This document shows positions 9,099 through 17,497 of a DNA stretch of 64,000 nt, one piece after another (the stretch's first letter is position 1; each line of letters starts with the position of its first letter). The stretch is from Streptomyces sp. TP-A0874 (GTDB taxonomy: Bacteria > Actinomycetota > Actinomycetes > Streptomycetales > Streptomycetaceae). Position numbers and translations under genes: made by a program. The DNA lies in NCBI RefSeq assembly GCF_001748085.1, contig NZ_BBZK01000010.1:62001-126000 (forward strand), in the 5' to 3' direction. The notes under the pieces are model-generated. The model saw only the letters and a list, made by a program, of their open reading frames with translations. It made no database searches and was not told the DNA's origin.

Positions 9099-9980
9099 TC
9101 AGGGGTTCGGGCTCAGGGGATTCAGCGACCGGGTGTATTCCTTGGCGATTCGCTCGATGAAGTCCCGGGTCAGATCGGCACTCAATGCCTGCGCCCGCAG
9201 ATGTTCGTACATCATGCTGTAACTCTGTACGTCGTTCATCTTCTCCAGGTACAGATCGCTGGTGATGCCTTCGAGATACACCACACTGGAGTCCGCCGCG
9301 TCCGGGAACTCCAGAATGGCGTACTGCCCGTTCACCCCGGGATGGGCGCCCATGTCGAACGGCATGACCTGGACCGTCACATGGGGCAGCCGGGAAACCT
9401 CCAGGAGGTACTCCAACTGCTCCCGCATGATCTGGCGGTTCCCCACGACCCGGCGGAGCGTCGCCTCGTCGAGGACGGCCCACAGCCGCAGCGGGTGCTC
9501 CTCGTCGTGGATCCGCTCCTGGCGGCGGAGCCGCACCCGCACCCGCTTCTCGATGTCACCGCTGCTGGCCTCCGGCAGAGAGCCACTCACCACCGCCTCG
9601 GCGTAGGCGGGCGTCTGGAGCAGGCCGGGAAGCACCTGCGGCTCGTATACCCGGAGCGAGGCCGCGTCCGTCTCCAGTCCGATGTAGACGCTGTAGGGGA
9701 TGTCGCCGAACGCGTGCCACCAGCCCTGCTGGCGGGAGTCCTTGGCCATCTGCATCAGCGATTCCACGATCCGGTGGTCCTCGACCTCGTAGACCCCGCA
9801 CAGGTCCCGGACATCGCGCTGGCTGATACTGCGTCGGCCGTTCTCCAGCCGGCTGATCTTCGACTGCGAGACCAGCAGCCGGTCCGCCACCTCCTCGGCC
9901 GTCATGCCCTTGAGTTCGCGCAGTCGGCGCAGCTCCTGGCCCAGCCGACGGCGCCTGACGGTGGGGTTGACGTTCACCAC
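9099..9980 (-). CDS. Helix-turn-helix regulator with DUF5753 domain
   Basis: A 293-residue XRE-type regulator. The helix-turn-helix lies at about residues 12-70 (LRELKGMTAEEVADRLLVSQ, then SKISRLENGRRSIS). It is followed by a DUF5753 domain, with VYEPQVLPGLLQTPAYAEAV and VTVQVMPFDMGAHPG typical of that family. The GTG at 9980 was chosen because GGAGGT lies 9 bases upstream; the open frame runs much further up but is compositionally meaningless there. It is the partner type of DUF397 proteins. Ligand and targets are unknown. Confidence 0.9.
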   Translation of the reverse strand: MVNVNPTVRRRRLGQELRRLRELKGMTAEEVADRLLVSQSKISRLENGRRSISQRDVRDLCGVYEVEDHRIVESLMQMAKDSRQQGWWHAFGDIPYSVYIGLETDAASLRVYEPQVLPGLLQTPAYAEAVVSGSLPEASSGDIEKRVRVRLRRQERIHDEEHPLRLWAVLDEATLRRVVGNRQIMREQLEYLLEVSRLPHVTVQVMPFDMGAHPGVNGQYAILEFPDAADSSVVYLEGITSDLYLEKMNDVQSYSMMYEHLRAQALSADLTRDFIERIAKEYTRSLNPLSPNP

Positions 9981-10143
9981 GGGCCGCACACCTCCGACGT
10001 GTACCGCGGGTTCATCCTCGCTCACCGGGCAGCCTGCCACTCCCGGGCCGTGCCGCGCTCGGAAACGGGGACACCCGGGCGGACCGCCCCGCGGCGTCCG
10101 GTCGGTGCAGTGCGCCGGCTCCGGCGCCCAGGGGAACGAGGGT

Positions 10144-10171
10144 GCGCCCGCACGTACGGACGTGCGGGCGC
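10144..10171. terminator. Strong hairpin downstream of GPP34 gene
   Basis: A perfect 12-bp inverted repeat: GCGCCCGCACGT (10144-10155), ACGG loop, ACGTGCGGGCGC (10160-10171). It has no T-tract, as is common for streptomycete terminators. It probably ends leftward transcription between the GPP34 gene and the DUF5753 regulator. Confidence 0.6.
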
Positions 10172-10294
10172 AGGCCGTCTCCGCCTTCGCCGGCCGGGGG
10201 CGCGTACGGGCACCCGGCCGGCGGGAGCGGTGCGCCGTCCGCCACCGAAGGTGACTCGGGTCCACCGCGCCCGCACCAGGCTTGGCGAGCGGCT

Positions 10295-10331
10295 CCGAGG
10301 CGTTCGGACGGAGGCCGTCCGAACGCCTCGG
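10295..10331. terminator. Very strong 17-bp hairpin, tandem with the previous one
   Basis: A perfect 17-bp stem (10295-10311 with 10315-10331) closed by an AGG loop, the arms reading CCGAGGCGTTCGGACGG and its complement. It lies 137 bp past the GPP34 stop on the minus strand. With the hairpin at 10144 it forms a double terminator. The remaining bases of this 490-bp gap (9981-10468) show no gene. Confidence 0.65.
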
Positions 10332-10468
10332 GCCGTTCTTCGCTGCCCGCCCTGCGCCCTTCCGGGGCGCTGAGGGGCTCTGTGCCGTCGTGTGGGGCGG
10401 GTGGGTCCGGGAGCGGGCTGCCGGCCGTGTGGTCCGGTGCTGCTCCTCGGTTCTGCCGTCCGCCCCCG

Positions 10469-11203
10469 TCAGCGGGCCGCGACGCGGGCCATGCCTCCGC
10501 GCCTCGGCTGCGGGGGAACCCCCGCAGGGTTGCCCGGGCCCCGCCGCGCGGCTCCCGGAGCGGCGCGCCGAGGTTGGCTGGCCGCGCCGCTCTGCACGTC
10601 CATCACGGCGTGTGCGACCAGGCCGCCCATCGGGTCGTGCCGAATGAGGTCCCGGAGCCGGGAGCGGGAGGACCGCCCCTCGTTGCCGGGGTAGAGATGC
10701 TTGCCAAGGCCCACCGCATGGGCCAGCGCGGCGAGCGCCGCGGTCCGTGGGTCCGGCGGTACGCCGGTGCGGATCGCGTTGTCCAACCGGTTGCGGATCT
10801 CCCGACTGATCGCCGTGTCCGTCGCCTGGTAACGGGTCGTCGGCAGCACCCCGCACATCTGGCCGGCCACGGCATGCACCATGCCGCACCGCTCCAGATG
10901 GGTGAGGTACGTCTGGCGCAGCCCCAGCCGGGGCCCGCCGATCCAGTGCACGGCCCGCACCGGAGCGCCACGGCGGCGCAGCAGTTCCAGTGCGGAGTCC
11001 AAAGTCGGATCTCCTGTCGGCCGTGGCAGCACCACGGCGATACGATCCCCGTCAGGGGCTATCCGTCCTGCCAGAGCCAGCTCCACTAGCTGTGCGCCGG
11101 CAAGACCGAGGTCAAGCGACTGCGGCTGCGCCGTGGTCCCTGTGGCCGGGTCCAAGGCGAGCAGCAGAAGCTCCTCCGGAATTGTTCTGCGGCTCCTGCC
11201 CAT
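10469..11203 (-). CDS. GPP34 family phosphoprotein
   Basis: A 244-residue protein of the GPP34 family (Golgi phosphoprotein 3/Vps74-like). It has EELLLLALDPATG at the N-terminus, and LDLGLAGAQLVELALAGRI and ALAALAHAVGLGKHLYPG further on. Eukaryotic members bind phosphatidylinositol-4-phosphate; the bacterial role is unknown. ATG 11203 follows GGGGAGG. The last 40 or so residues are rich in P, R and G. It is divergent from the DD-carboxypeptidase gene across about 260 bp, and two strong hairpins lie downstream. Confidence 0.88.
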   Translation of the reverse strand: MGRSRRTIPEELLLLALDPATGTTAQPQSLDLGLAGAQLVELALAGRIAPDGDRIAVVLPRPTGDPTLDSALELLRRRGAPVRAVHWIGGPRLGLRQTYLTHLERCGMVHAVAGQMCGVLPTTRYQATDTAISREIRNRLDNAIRTGVPPDPRTAALAALAHAVGLGKHLYPGNEGRSSRSRLRDLIRHDPMGGLVAHAVMDVQSGAASQPRRAAPGAARRGPGNPAGVPPQPRRGGMARVAAR

Positions 11204-11467
11204 CCATGCCTCCCCGCGTGGATGAATGACAGGGTGACCCCTCTCACAATGGTCTGTCGAGAGCGCCTGGGTGCTATGGGTGGGAACCGATAGGTATGTC
11301 GTTATCGTCCATCCGGTAAACGGTGTCCGAAAAGGAGAACCGGCGGTGTCGGCCAGGGTGTGGGGGCCGAGTGGAGCGGGCCGGGCGAGAAACTGGCAGT
11401 GCGGACGGCAGTGGGATGCACACCGCGGTGTGTGGCTCCCTCCGTACGAAACCACGAGGAGGCATTG

Positions 11468-14068
11468 GTGGCGGGCGAGTCCCCCGGCAATTCGGAGCAG
11501 CGGAAGTCGTCGGGGGTGACGACGGGCGAGGGGCGGAGCGACCCCCGCCTCGGGGTCTTCCACGCGGCCCCGTCCCAGCAGGACGGCGAGGCCGCGGAGC
11601 GGAACACCGAAGCGGTCGAGGAGATCGCTGCTGCGGCGGAGCTGCCGCAGCAGGCCGACGGCGGCGAGTCGGCCGAACGCTCCCCGGAGAGTGCGGCAGC
11701 AGAGAGCAGTACGGCGGAGCCCGGTACGGCCGAGCCCGGTGCGGCAGAGGACGGCGCGGCGGACACGGAGACGTCCACCGCGACCGGCGGTGGCTCCGGT
11801 GCCGGCTCCGGTGGCGCTGACGAGGGCGAGGACAGTGGAAAACCGGCCAGTGACGGGGGCTCGGCCGCGGAAGGGCCGGCGGCCGGGGAACCGGATGCCG
11901 GGCGGACCGCCGCGGAGGAGGCGGTCGGAGAAGGAGCGGCCGATGTAGGTTCCGACGAAGCTCCGGTGACCGAGGAGGCGGAGACCGAGGAGGCGGAGAC
12001 CGAGGAGGCGGAGACCGCAGCTCCGGATACCGGTGCGGCGGCAGAGCCGGTCGGCGCGTCGGAGCCGGCGGAGTCGCAGAAGCACGAGCCGGCGGGGAGC
12101 GAGTCGCGGGCGGAGGAGCCGGCGCGCGACGGGACTCCCGAGCCCGTCTCCCCGGCCCGGACGACCGACCAGCCCACAGCTGTGTTCCGGGCACCGAAGC
12201 CCGCGGGCACGGATGGCTCCGCGGTGGACGCCGGAGAGGAGTCCCCCGCGGAGCCGGCCTCGGACACACCGCCGACTCCTTCCGAGCCCCCGGCGGCCCC
12301 CTCCGAGTCCCCCGAGGCCCCTGCGGCCAAGGAGCCTGTGACCACGGAGCCCGCAGCGGAGGAGCACGGCCCCGAGGACGGCGAGAACCCGCCCGCGGCC
12401 TCGGCCGCGAAGGGCGCGGGGGCCGTCGACCAGCCGACCACGGCTCTCCGGGCCGCCGACGCTCGAACACCGTCTCGCGCTGACCAGGGCGATGCCGCGG
12501 AGGAGGAGCCCGAGCCCGTACGGAGCAGCCGGTTCGTCCCCCTGAGGTCGGTCGACCCGGAGCCGGTGGAAGCCGTTCGCCCGGACGCTCCGGAACAGCC
12601 GGGAGTGCCCGCCCAGAAGAGCGCGGCGGACGGTGGGAGCGGGGCGGCGTCGCATGGCCCCGGCTCGCCCGCCGCGGAGGAACCGGCCGTTCCCTCCGCG
12701 TCACCCGCCGCACCCGGTACGTCACCTTCCGGGCCCGGCGCGCCACCGGCCGCCGCCCCGATCCCCGAGGCCGAGCGGACCAGACAGCAGCCGCTGCCGC
12801 CGCTCGCCCTGCTGGCGCAGTTGACGAACACACCGCCACCGCCCGAGACCCCGCTGCGCACCGTGATCCGGCGGGTGAAGATCTGGACCCCGCTGGTGGT
12901 GCTGCTGCTGATCGTCCTCAGCGTCGCGCAGGTGTTGCGACCGCTGCCCGACCCGACGCTGAACCTCACCGTGGCCGACAGCTACGCGTTCGACGGGGCC
13001 GCGCCCTCGGTGCCGTGGCCCAGCGAGGGGCAGGCGGTGCTGCAAGTGGACGGGCTCGGCAGTTTCGGCACCTTCGGCGAGGAGAAGCCGGTGCCGATCG
13101 CCAGTGTGGCGAAGGTGATGACGGCCTACGTCATACTCCGCGACCACCCCGTCAAGAAGGGCTCGGACGGTGAGTTGATCACCATCGACCGACAGGCTGC
13201 CGACGACGCCAAGAAGGGCGCGGACGGAGAGTCCGTCGTCGAGATCTCCGAAGGGGACAAGATCACCCAGCGGGAGGCGATCGAAGCCATCATGATCGCT
13301 TCTGCCAACAACATCGCACGGCAGCTCGCCCGCTGGGACGCCGGTTCCGAGGAGGCGTTCGTCAAGAAGATGAACGACACGGCCGAGGAACTCGGCATGA
13401 AGAACACCACCTACACCGACCCCAGCGGCCTGCGGCAGGAGACCGTCAGCACCGCCGCCGACCAGGTGAAGCTAGGCAGGAAGGCGATGGACGACTGGCT
13501 CTTCCGGCAGATCGTCCGGCAGCCGAGCTACACCGACTCGAGCGGAGCCAGCCACCGTAACTGGAACGGTCTGGTGCCGCTGGACGGTGTGGTCGGAATC
13601 AAGACCGGCACCACCACCCGGGCCGGCGGCAACCTGCTGTTCGCCGCCGAGCAGGAGATCGCCGGCACCAACCAGCTGATCATCGGCGCCGTACTGGGGC
13701 AGAACGCGCCCCCGATCATCGACACCGTGCTGGCCGCGAGCAAGAAGCTGATCGACACCGCCCAGGACGCCCTGCAGGCCCGGAAGGTCGTCAAGAAGGG
13801 CGAGGTGGTCGGCGAGGTCGACGACGGACTCGGAGGCACCACACCGGTGGTCGTCACCAAGGACGTGACCGCGGTCGGCTGGTCCGGGCTCAGCGTGGAC
13901 CTCGCGCTGAACGCCGACCGCGACGGCATCCCGCACGAGGCGAAGGCGGGCACCAGGGTCGGCACCCTGACCGTCGGTAGCGGCCCCGGTCAGGTGAAGG
14001 TGCCGGTCATGCTCCAGGAGGACCTCGCCAAACCGGGCGTCGGCAGCAAGCTCACCCGGGTCTTCTGA
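11468..14068 (+). CDS. D-alanyl-D-alanine carboxypeptidase (S11) with long acidic N-terminal region
   Basis: An 866-residue low-molecular-weight penicillin-binding protein that trims D-Ala from peptidoglycan stem peptides. The catalytic triad motifs are all present: SVAK (Ser546), SAN (612-614) and KTG (712-714). A single membrane helix (about 474-492, WTPLVVLLLIVLSVAQVL) precedes the domain. Upstream are about 440 residues of disordered E/A/P/S-rich sequence predicted to be cytoplasmic. The start is GTG 11468, 5 bases after GAGGAGG; TTG at 11465 is the alternative. The tail contains a triple 15-bp repeat. It is more than twice the usual length of the family, the extra being the intracellular tail. 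Confidence 0.92.
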   Translation: MAGESPGNSEQRKSSGVTTGEGRSDPRLGVFHAAPSQQDGEAAERNTEAVEEIAAAAELPQQADGGESAERSPESAAAESSTAEPGTAEPGAAEDGAADTETSTATGGGSGAGSGGADEGEDSGKPASDGGSAAEGPAAGEPDAGRTAAEEAVGEGAADVGSDEAPVTEEAETEEAETEEAETAAPDTGAAAEPVGASEPAESQKHEPAGSESRAEEPARDGTPEPVSPARTTDQPTAVFRAPKPAGTDGSAVDAGEESPAEPASDTPPTPSEPPAAPSESPEAPAAKEPVTTEPAAEEHGPEDGENPPAASAAKGAGAVDQPTTALRAADARTPSRADQGDAAEEEPEPVRSSRFVPLRSVDPEPVEAVRPDAPEQPGVPAQKSAADGGSGAASHGPGSPAAEEPAVPSASPAAPGTSPSGPGAPPAAAPIPEAERTRQQPLPPLALLAQLTNTPPPPETPLRTVIRRVKIWTPLVVLLLIVLSVAQVLRPLPDPTLNLTVADSYAFDGAAPSVPWPSEGQAVLQVDGLGSFGTFGEEKPVPIASVAKVMTAYVILRDHPVKKGSDGELITIDRQAADDAKKGADGESVVEISEGDKITQREAIEAIMIASANNIARQLARWDAGSEEAFVKKMNDTAEELGMKNTTYTDPSGLRQETVSTAADQVKLGRKAMDDWLFRQIVRQPSYTDSSGASHRNWNGLVPLDGVVGIKTGTTTRAGGNLLFAAEQEIAGTNQLIIGAVLGQNAPPIIDTVLAASKKLIDTAQDALQARKVVKKGEVVGEVDDGLGGTTPVVVTKDVTAVGWSGLSVDLALNADRDGIPHEAKAGTRVGTLTVGSGPGQVKVPVMLQEDLAKPGVGSKLTRVF
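11968..12012 (+). repeat. 15-bp tandem repeat, three copies, in the carboxypeptidase tail
   Basis: Three exact copies of GACCGAGGAGGCGGA, encoding repeated TEEAE units in the disordered cytoplasmic tail. Copy number could vary between strains by slippage without disturbing the frame. Confidence 0.85.
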
Positions 14069-14084
14069 GGCCCCGGGAGACGGG

Positions 14085-14126
14085 GACGCCGACCGGCCTG
14101 GGCGAGTACCAGGGCCGGCCGGCGTC
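14085..14126 (+). terminator. Hairpin after the carboxypeptidase gene
   Basis: A 14-bp stem with one mismatch (14085-14098 with 14113-14126) and a 14-base loop begins 16 bases after the stop codon. Its position fits a factor-independent terminator. Confidence 0.6.
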
Positions 14127-14288
14127 GCCCGACCGCCCGCTCGGGCGCTCCCCGAGCCCTCCCGCCGGCCGAATCCACACCGGGAGGGATCGGATCGAGC
14201 GTGTTAGCGTCACGAAGCACCGAACCGCAGCGGCCCGCTCCGGCTGACAGCCGACCAGCCGGCCGGGGAGGACGGGGAGAGCGCTCAA

Positions 14289-16124
14289 GTGACCACGGTG
14301 GGGCCCGCACGGGCTGGCAGCGAAGACGGCGGCGCCAAAAATCGTTCGCGCGTGCGAATACCCGTTGCGCCGTCGCCGACCACGACAGACGACGGGGCGG
14401 CGCCCCAGAGCGCGCCGACCCACGGACGGCTGCGGCGCTTCGCCACCCACCCGGTCTTCGTCACCCTCATCGTCGCCTCGGTCCTGCACATCCTGTGGGT
14501 GCAGCTCTTCGCGAGCAGCGGAGGAGACCTCGCCGCCCAGGACGCCTGGGCGGAGTTCGTCGGCCGGCACCCGGACTCGGCCTACAACCTCGCCTGGTAC
14601 GGCGGGATGCACCCCGTCTCCTACAGCGTCGTCTCGCCGTACCTGATGTCGGTGATCGGCGTCCGCACCACGATGATGATCGCCGGCACAATCTCCTGCG
14701 GGCTGCTGGCGTTCATCCTGGTCCGCAGTTCCGGGGTCAGGAACCCGATGTGGGCCTCGCTCGCCGGGGCGTTCGCGCTGACCTGCAACGCCGTCTCCGG
14801 CCGGGTCACCTTCGGGCTCGGCATGATGTTCGCGCTCGGCGCCGTCGCCATGGTCTTCTGCTGGCCGCGCGCCTGGCGGGCCCGGCCCTGGCAGTTCGCC
14901 CGAGCCGGCGCCGCTGCCCTGCTCTCGGCGCTGGCCACGGCCGGAAGCCCGGTCGCCGGGCTCTTCCTCGGCGTGGTCGCCGCGGCCCTGTTCCTGGACC
15001 GGAGACGGCCCGCGGCCTACTCGCTGGGCATCACGCCCTGCCTCGTCGTCGGGGTCTCGGCGTGGCTGTTCCCGTTCTCCGGCACCCAGCCCATGAGCTT
15101 CGGCAGCGCCCTGCTGCCCCTCATCTGCGGGGTGCTGACGGTGCTCACCGTGCCCCGGCAGTGGCGCACCGTGCGGATCGTCTCCGCCGTGTACGTACTC
15201 GGCACGCTGCTCACCTGGCTCATCGACTCCCAGATCGGCAGCAACATCACCCGTTTGGCGATCGTCTTCTCCGGGGTCGTCTTCATGGCCGCGCTGCCCT
15301 GGACGGTCCGGCGCTCCCGGAAGTGGTACACGCTGGTGGTGGCGCTGCTGGTGGTCACCGGCTGGCAGGGGTTCAAGACCGTCGACGACGTCGTCAAGAC
15401 CACCCCCGCCACCGCCTGGGCGCGCGAGCTCGCCCCGCTCCTCGACCAACTGGAGCGGGTCGGGGCCGAGCGGGGGCGGGTGGAGGTCGTACCGGCGCGC
15501 AGCCACCGCGAAGCCTCCGCTCTCGCCCCGTACGTGAACCTGGCGCGCGGCTGGAACCGGCAGGCGGACCTCAAACTCAACCCGCTGTTCTACGAGGAGA
15601 CCCTCTCCTCGGCCGACTACCGGAAGTGGCTGTCGCGCTGGGCGGTGCACTACGTGGTGCTGCCGAAGGGCGAGATCGACAACGCGGGGACCAACGAGGC
15701 GGAGCTGGTCGAGTCGGAGCCGCCCTACCTGGACCTGGTCTGGTCCGACGCCTACTGGAAGCTCTACGCCGTCAAGGACCCCACCCCGCTGGCCGACCCC
15801 CCGGCCACCGTGCAGCGTGCGGGGGCGGGGGAGTGGACGGTCACCGTCCCGACCGCGGGGACGGTGCTGATCCGGATCCCCTACTCGCCCTGGCTCGGCC
15901 TGGTCGACAGCGAGGGCCGGGGCGTCGAGCCACCCGAGCAGTCCGTCCCCGGCGGTCCGTTCAAGAACCTCCACGGCTGCCTGACCAAGGAGCCGGCCGA
16001 GGAGGCCGCCGAGGGTGCCCCACAGGACGAGTGGACCCGGCTGCACGCCCCGAAGCCGGGAACCTACCGGATAGCAGCTCCGTACAAACTCCCGCGCGGG
16101 ACTCCCTGCCCCGAGGAGGCCTGA
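14289..16124 (+). CDS. Polytopic membrane protein, possible GT-C-like glycosyltransferase fold
   Basis: A 611-residue protein whose residues about 50-360 form roughly ten membrane helices (for example PVFVTLIVASVLHILWVQLF and AALPWTVRRSRKWYTLVVAL). A soluble region of about 240 residues follows. The periodic short loops and the early extracytoplasmic acidic residues resemble GT-C membrane glycosyltransferases, but no catalytic signature is certain. The GTG start at 14289 follows GGGAGAG by 8 bases. It is co-directional with the DD-carboxypeptidase but separated by a hairpin. A cell-envelope role is an inference from context. Confidence 0.72.
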   Translation: MTTVGPARAGSEDGGAKNRSRVRIPVAPSPTTTDDGAAPQSAPTHGRLRRFATHPVFVTLIVASVLHILWVQLFASSGGDLAAQDAWAEFVGRHPDSAYNLAWYGGMHPVSYSVVSPYLMSVIGVRTTMMIAGTISCGLLAFILVRSSGVRNPMWASLAGAFALTCNAVSGRVTFGLGMMFALGAVAMVFCWPRAWRARPWQFARAGAAALLSALATAGSPVAGLFLGVVAAALFLDRRRPAAYSLGITPCLVVGVSAWLFPFSGTQPMSFGSALLPLICGVLTVLTVPRQWRTVRIVSAVYVLGTLLTWLIDSQIGSNITRLAIVFSGVVFMAALPWTVRRSRKWYTLVVALLVVTGWQGFKTVDDVVKTTPATAWARELAPLLDQLERVGAERGRVEVVPARSHREASALAPYVNLARGWNRQADLKLNPLFYEETLSSADYRKWLSRWAVHYVVLPKGEIDNAGTNEAELVESEPPYLDLVWSDAYWKLYAVKDPTPLADPPATVQRAGAGEWTVTVPTAGTVLIRIPYSPWLGLVDSEGRGVEPPEQSVPGGPFKNLHGCLTKEPAEEAAEGAPQDEWTRLHAPKPGTYRIAAPYKLPRGTPCPEEA

Positions 16125-16363
16125 CGGGGGAGTACGACGGGGCGGGGCTCTGGATGGTGATCCCTACGGCGGCTTCGGCCCAGGAGTGGCGAGTGGCGCG
16201 TGGTTCAGGCCGGGGCGGGCCCCGCGGGCGGCGTACGCCCTGACCCTATACGCGCGGCTCACTCGGACGCGGTGGTCAAGGCATCTTCCCGCGTTCGGTG
16301 ACCTGACCCACCTCGGCGGATGGGTCGTGACCGGATTTCTTCGTCAGCGGGCTGGATACCCGA

Positions 16364-17128
16364 CTACTCACGAGGGCTCGTCACCTCACCGCATGTCGCA
16401 CCCGGAGGGCAGAAGTACCGCAGCGGCATACTGAAGAGTTTTTCGTCAGCCGGTCCTTCTTCACCGGCGCGGTAGACGGCCACGCCGTAAAGGTTGCCGT
16501 CGCCGGCCGTGAAGCGGCTGTCGACGACGTACCAGACCTTCCCTGGAGAACCGATCCGGTACTCCAGCCTCAACCCGGAGTTGTTCGCCGTCTTGAAGGG
16601 CTCGAGCTCGGCGACTTCTTCGAAGTCCTCCCTGTTGCGGACTTTCTCAAAGGGGCGCCCGGGGGTGGGCTCGGACACCTTGAAAACGCGGAGGAAAAGC
16701 GTCCTGTCGGGACTGCGGTAGACGACGTCGAAGGTCCCGGGCGGCGAGTTGGTCTCTGGCCGGTCCCACGCCTCGGGGACGGCGGTGCTGAAGCCCTCTT
16801 CATCGTCGACCAGGAGGTAGCCGCCCGGGAGAGCGTCCCCGGACGGGTCGGGAGCGGCAGAGCCGCCGGAGTTGGACGGCGACGGGGTGGCCGATGAGGT
16901 GGCGTGGTCGGACGTCCCGCCGCCGAGGGACCGTAGGAACACCAGGGCGGTGACGACGGCGAGTGCGGCGGCGCTGGCAACCACCGCCCACAGGACGCGG
17001 CGGCCGGTTCCACCGGGCCTCGCCGGCACGGGCGGGGAAGGCGGAGTGACCGTAGGCGTCCTCCCGCGGTCGGCACTGTCCGCCCAGCTCTGGGTGTCCT
17101 CGCTCCAGTAGCGCCGTCGCTCGGTCAT
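16364..17128 (-). CDS. Single-pass membrane protein with extracytoplasmic domain, third gene of accessory operon
   Basis: A 254-residue protein with a cytoplasmic N-terminus (MTERRRYWSEDTQSWADS), one membrane helix at about residues 44-66 and an S/G/T/P-rich linker. The outer domain of about 160 residues (GGYLLVDDEEGFSTAVPEAW, later VWYVVDSRFTAGDGNLYGVA) holds the only two cysteines at its end (CPPGATC), which could pair. This layout recurs in streptomycete proteins of unknown role; I cannot name a family. It starts 9 bases after the stop of the preceding 119-residue gene and is surely co-transcribed with it. Confidence 0.75.
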   Translation of the reverse strand: MTERRRYWSEDTQSWADSADRGRTPTVTPPSPPVPARPGGTGRRVLWAVVASAAALAVVTALVFLRSLGGGTSDHATSSATPSPSNSGGSAAPDPSGDALPGGYLLVDDEEGFSTAVPEAWDRPETNSPPGTFDVVYRSPDRTLFLRVFKVSEPTPGRPFEKVRNREDFEEVAELEPFKTANNSGLRLEYRIGSPGKVWYVVDSRFTAGDGNLYGVAVYRAGEEGPADEKLFSMPLRYFCPPGATCGEVTSPRE

Positions 17129-17137
17129 CGCACCCCG

Positions 17138-17497
17138 TCACAGTCCCAGCAGACCGGCGACGGTTCCTGCCGAGGTCAGTACGGTGGTCAGCGAGGCGGC
17201 GTCCGTGAGGAGTTCACGCAGGCGCCTCAGACGGCTCTCGCCCGCGCTCCCGGTGCGGGCGATCTCGTCCTCCGCGTCGGCCAGGGCACTGTCGAGCTCC
17301 TCGCACTGTCCGGTCGTCCGCGCTCCGGAAAGGTCGGCTCTCAGTTCGCGGAGGGCGGCAAGCAGCCGCTCGGCGTCGTCGTTGTACGACGGAGTGGTCC
17401 CGTGGTAGCTCCGGACGTCCGCGCGGCTGCCGACAGCGAACGTGCTGCCCGACACGTCGCCGATGCTGACCTGGGGCTGACGCTCTTCACTGGCCAT
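17138..17497 (-). CDS. Small helical protein with N-terminal glycine/beta motif
   Basis: A 119-residue protein starting at ATG 17497 (MASEERQPQ), 10 bases downstream of AGGGAC. Residues about 8-28 (VSIGDVSGSTFAVGSRADV) form a glycine-rich, beta-like motif almost repeated at the C-terminus of the preceding gene product. The rest is alpha-helical (AERLLAALRELRADLSG, ELDSALADAEDEIARTG) and ends in a hydrophobic stretch (TVLTSAGTVAGLLGL). The gene overlaps the preceding one by 11 bases. No family name is known to me; the motif suggests binding or co-assembly with its operon partner. Confidence 0.75.
   Translation of the reverse strand: MASEERQPQVSIGDVSGSTFAVGSRADVRSYHGTTPSYNDDAERLLAALRELRADLSGARTTGQCEELDSALADAEDEIARTGSAGESRLRRLRELLTDAASLTTVLTSAGTVAGLLGL

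Noticed and set aside
11204..12655. Upstream extension of the GPP34 frame across the carboxypeptidase gene
   Set aside because: Composition turns into R/P/G runs; the ATG at 11203 with a strong ribosome site marks the real start.
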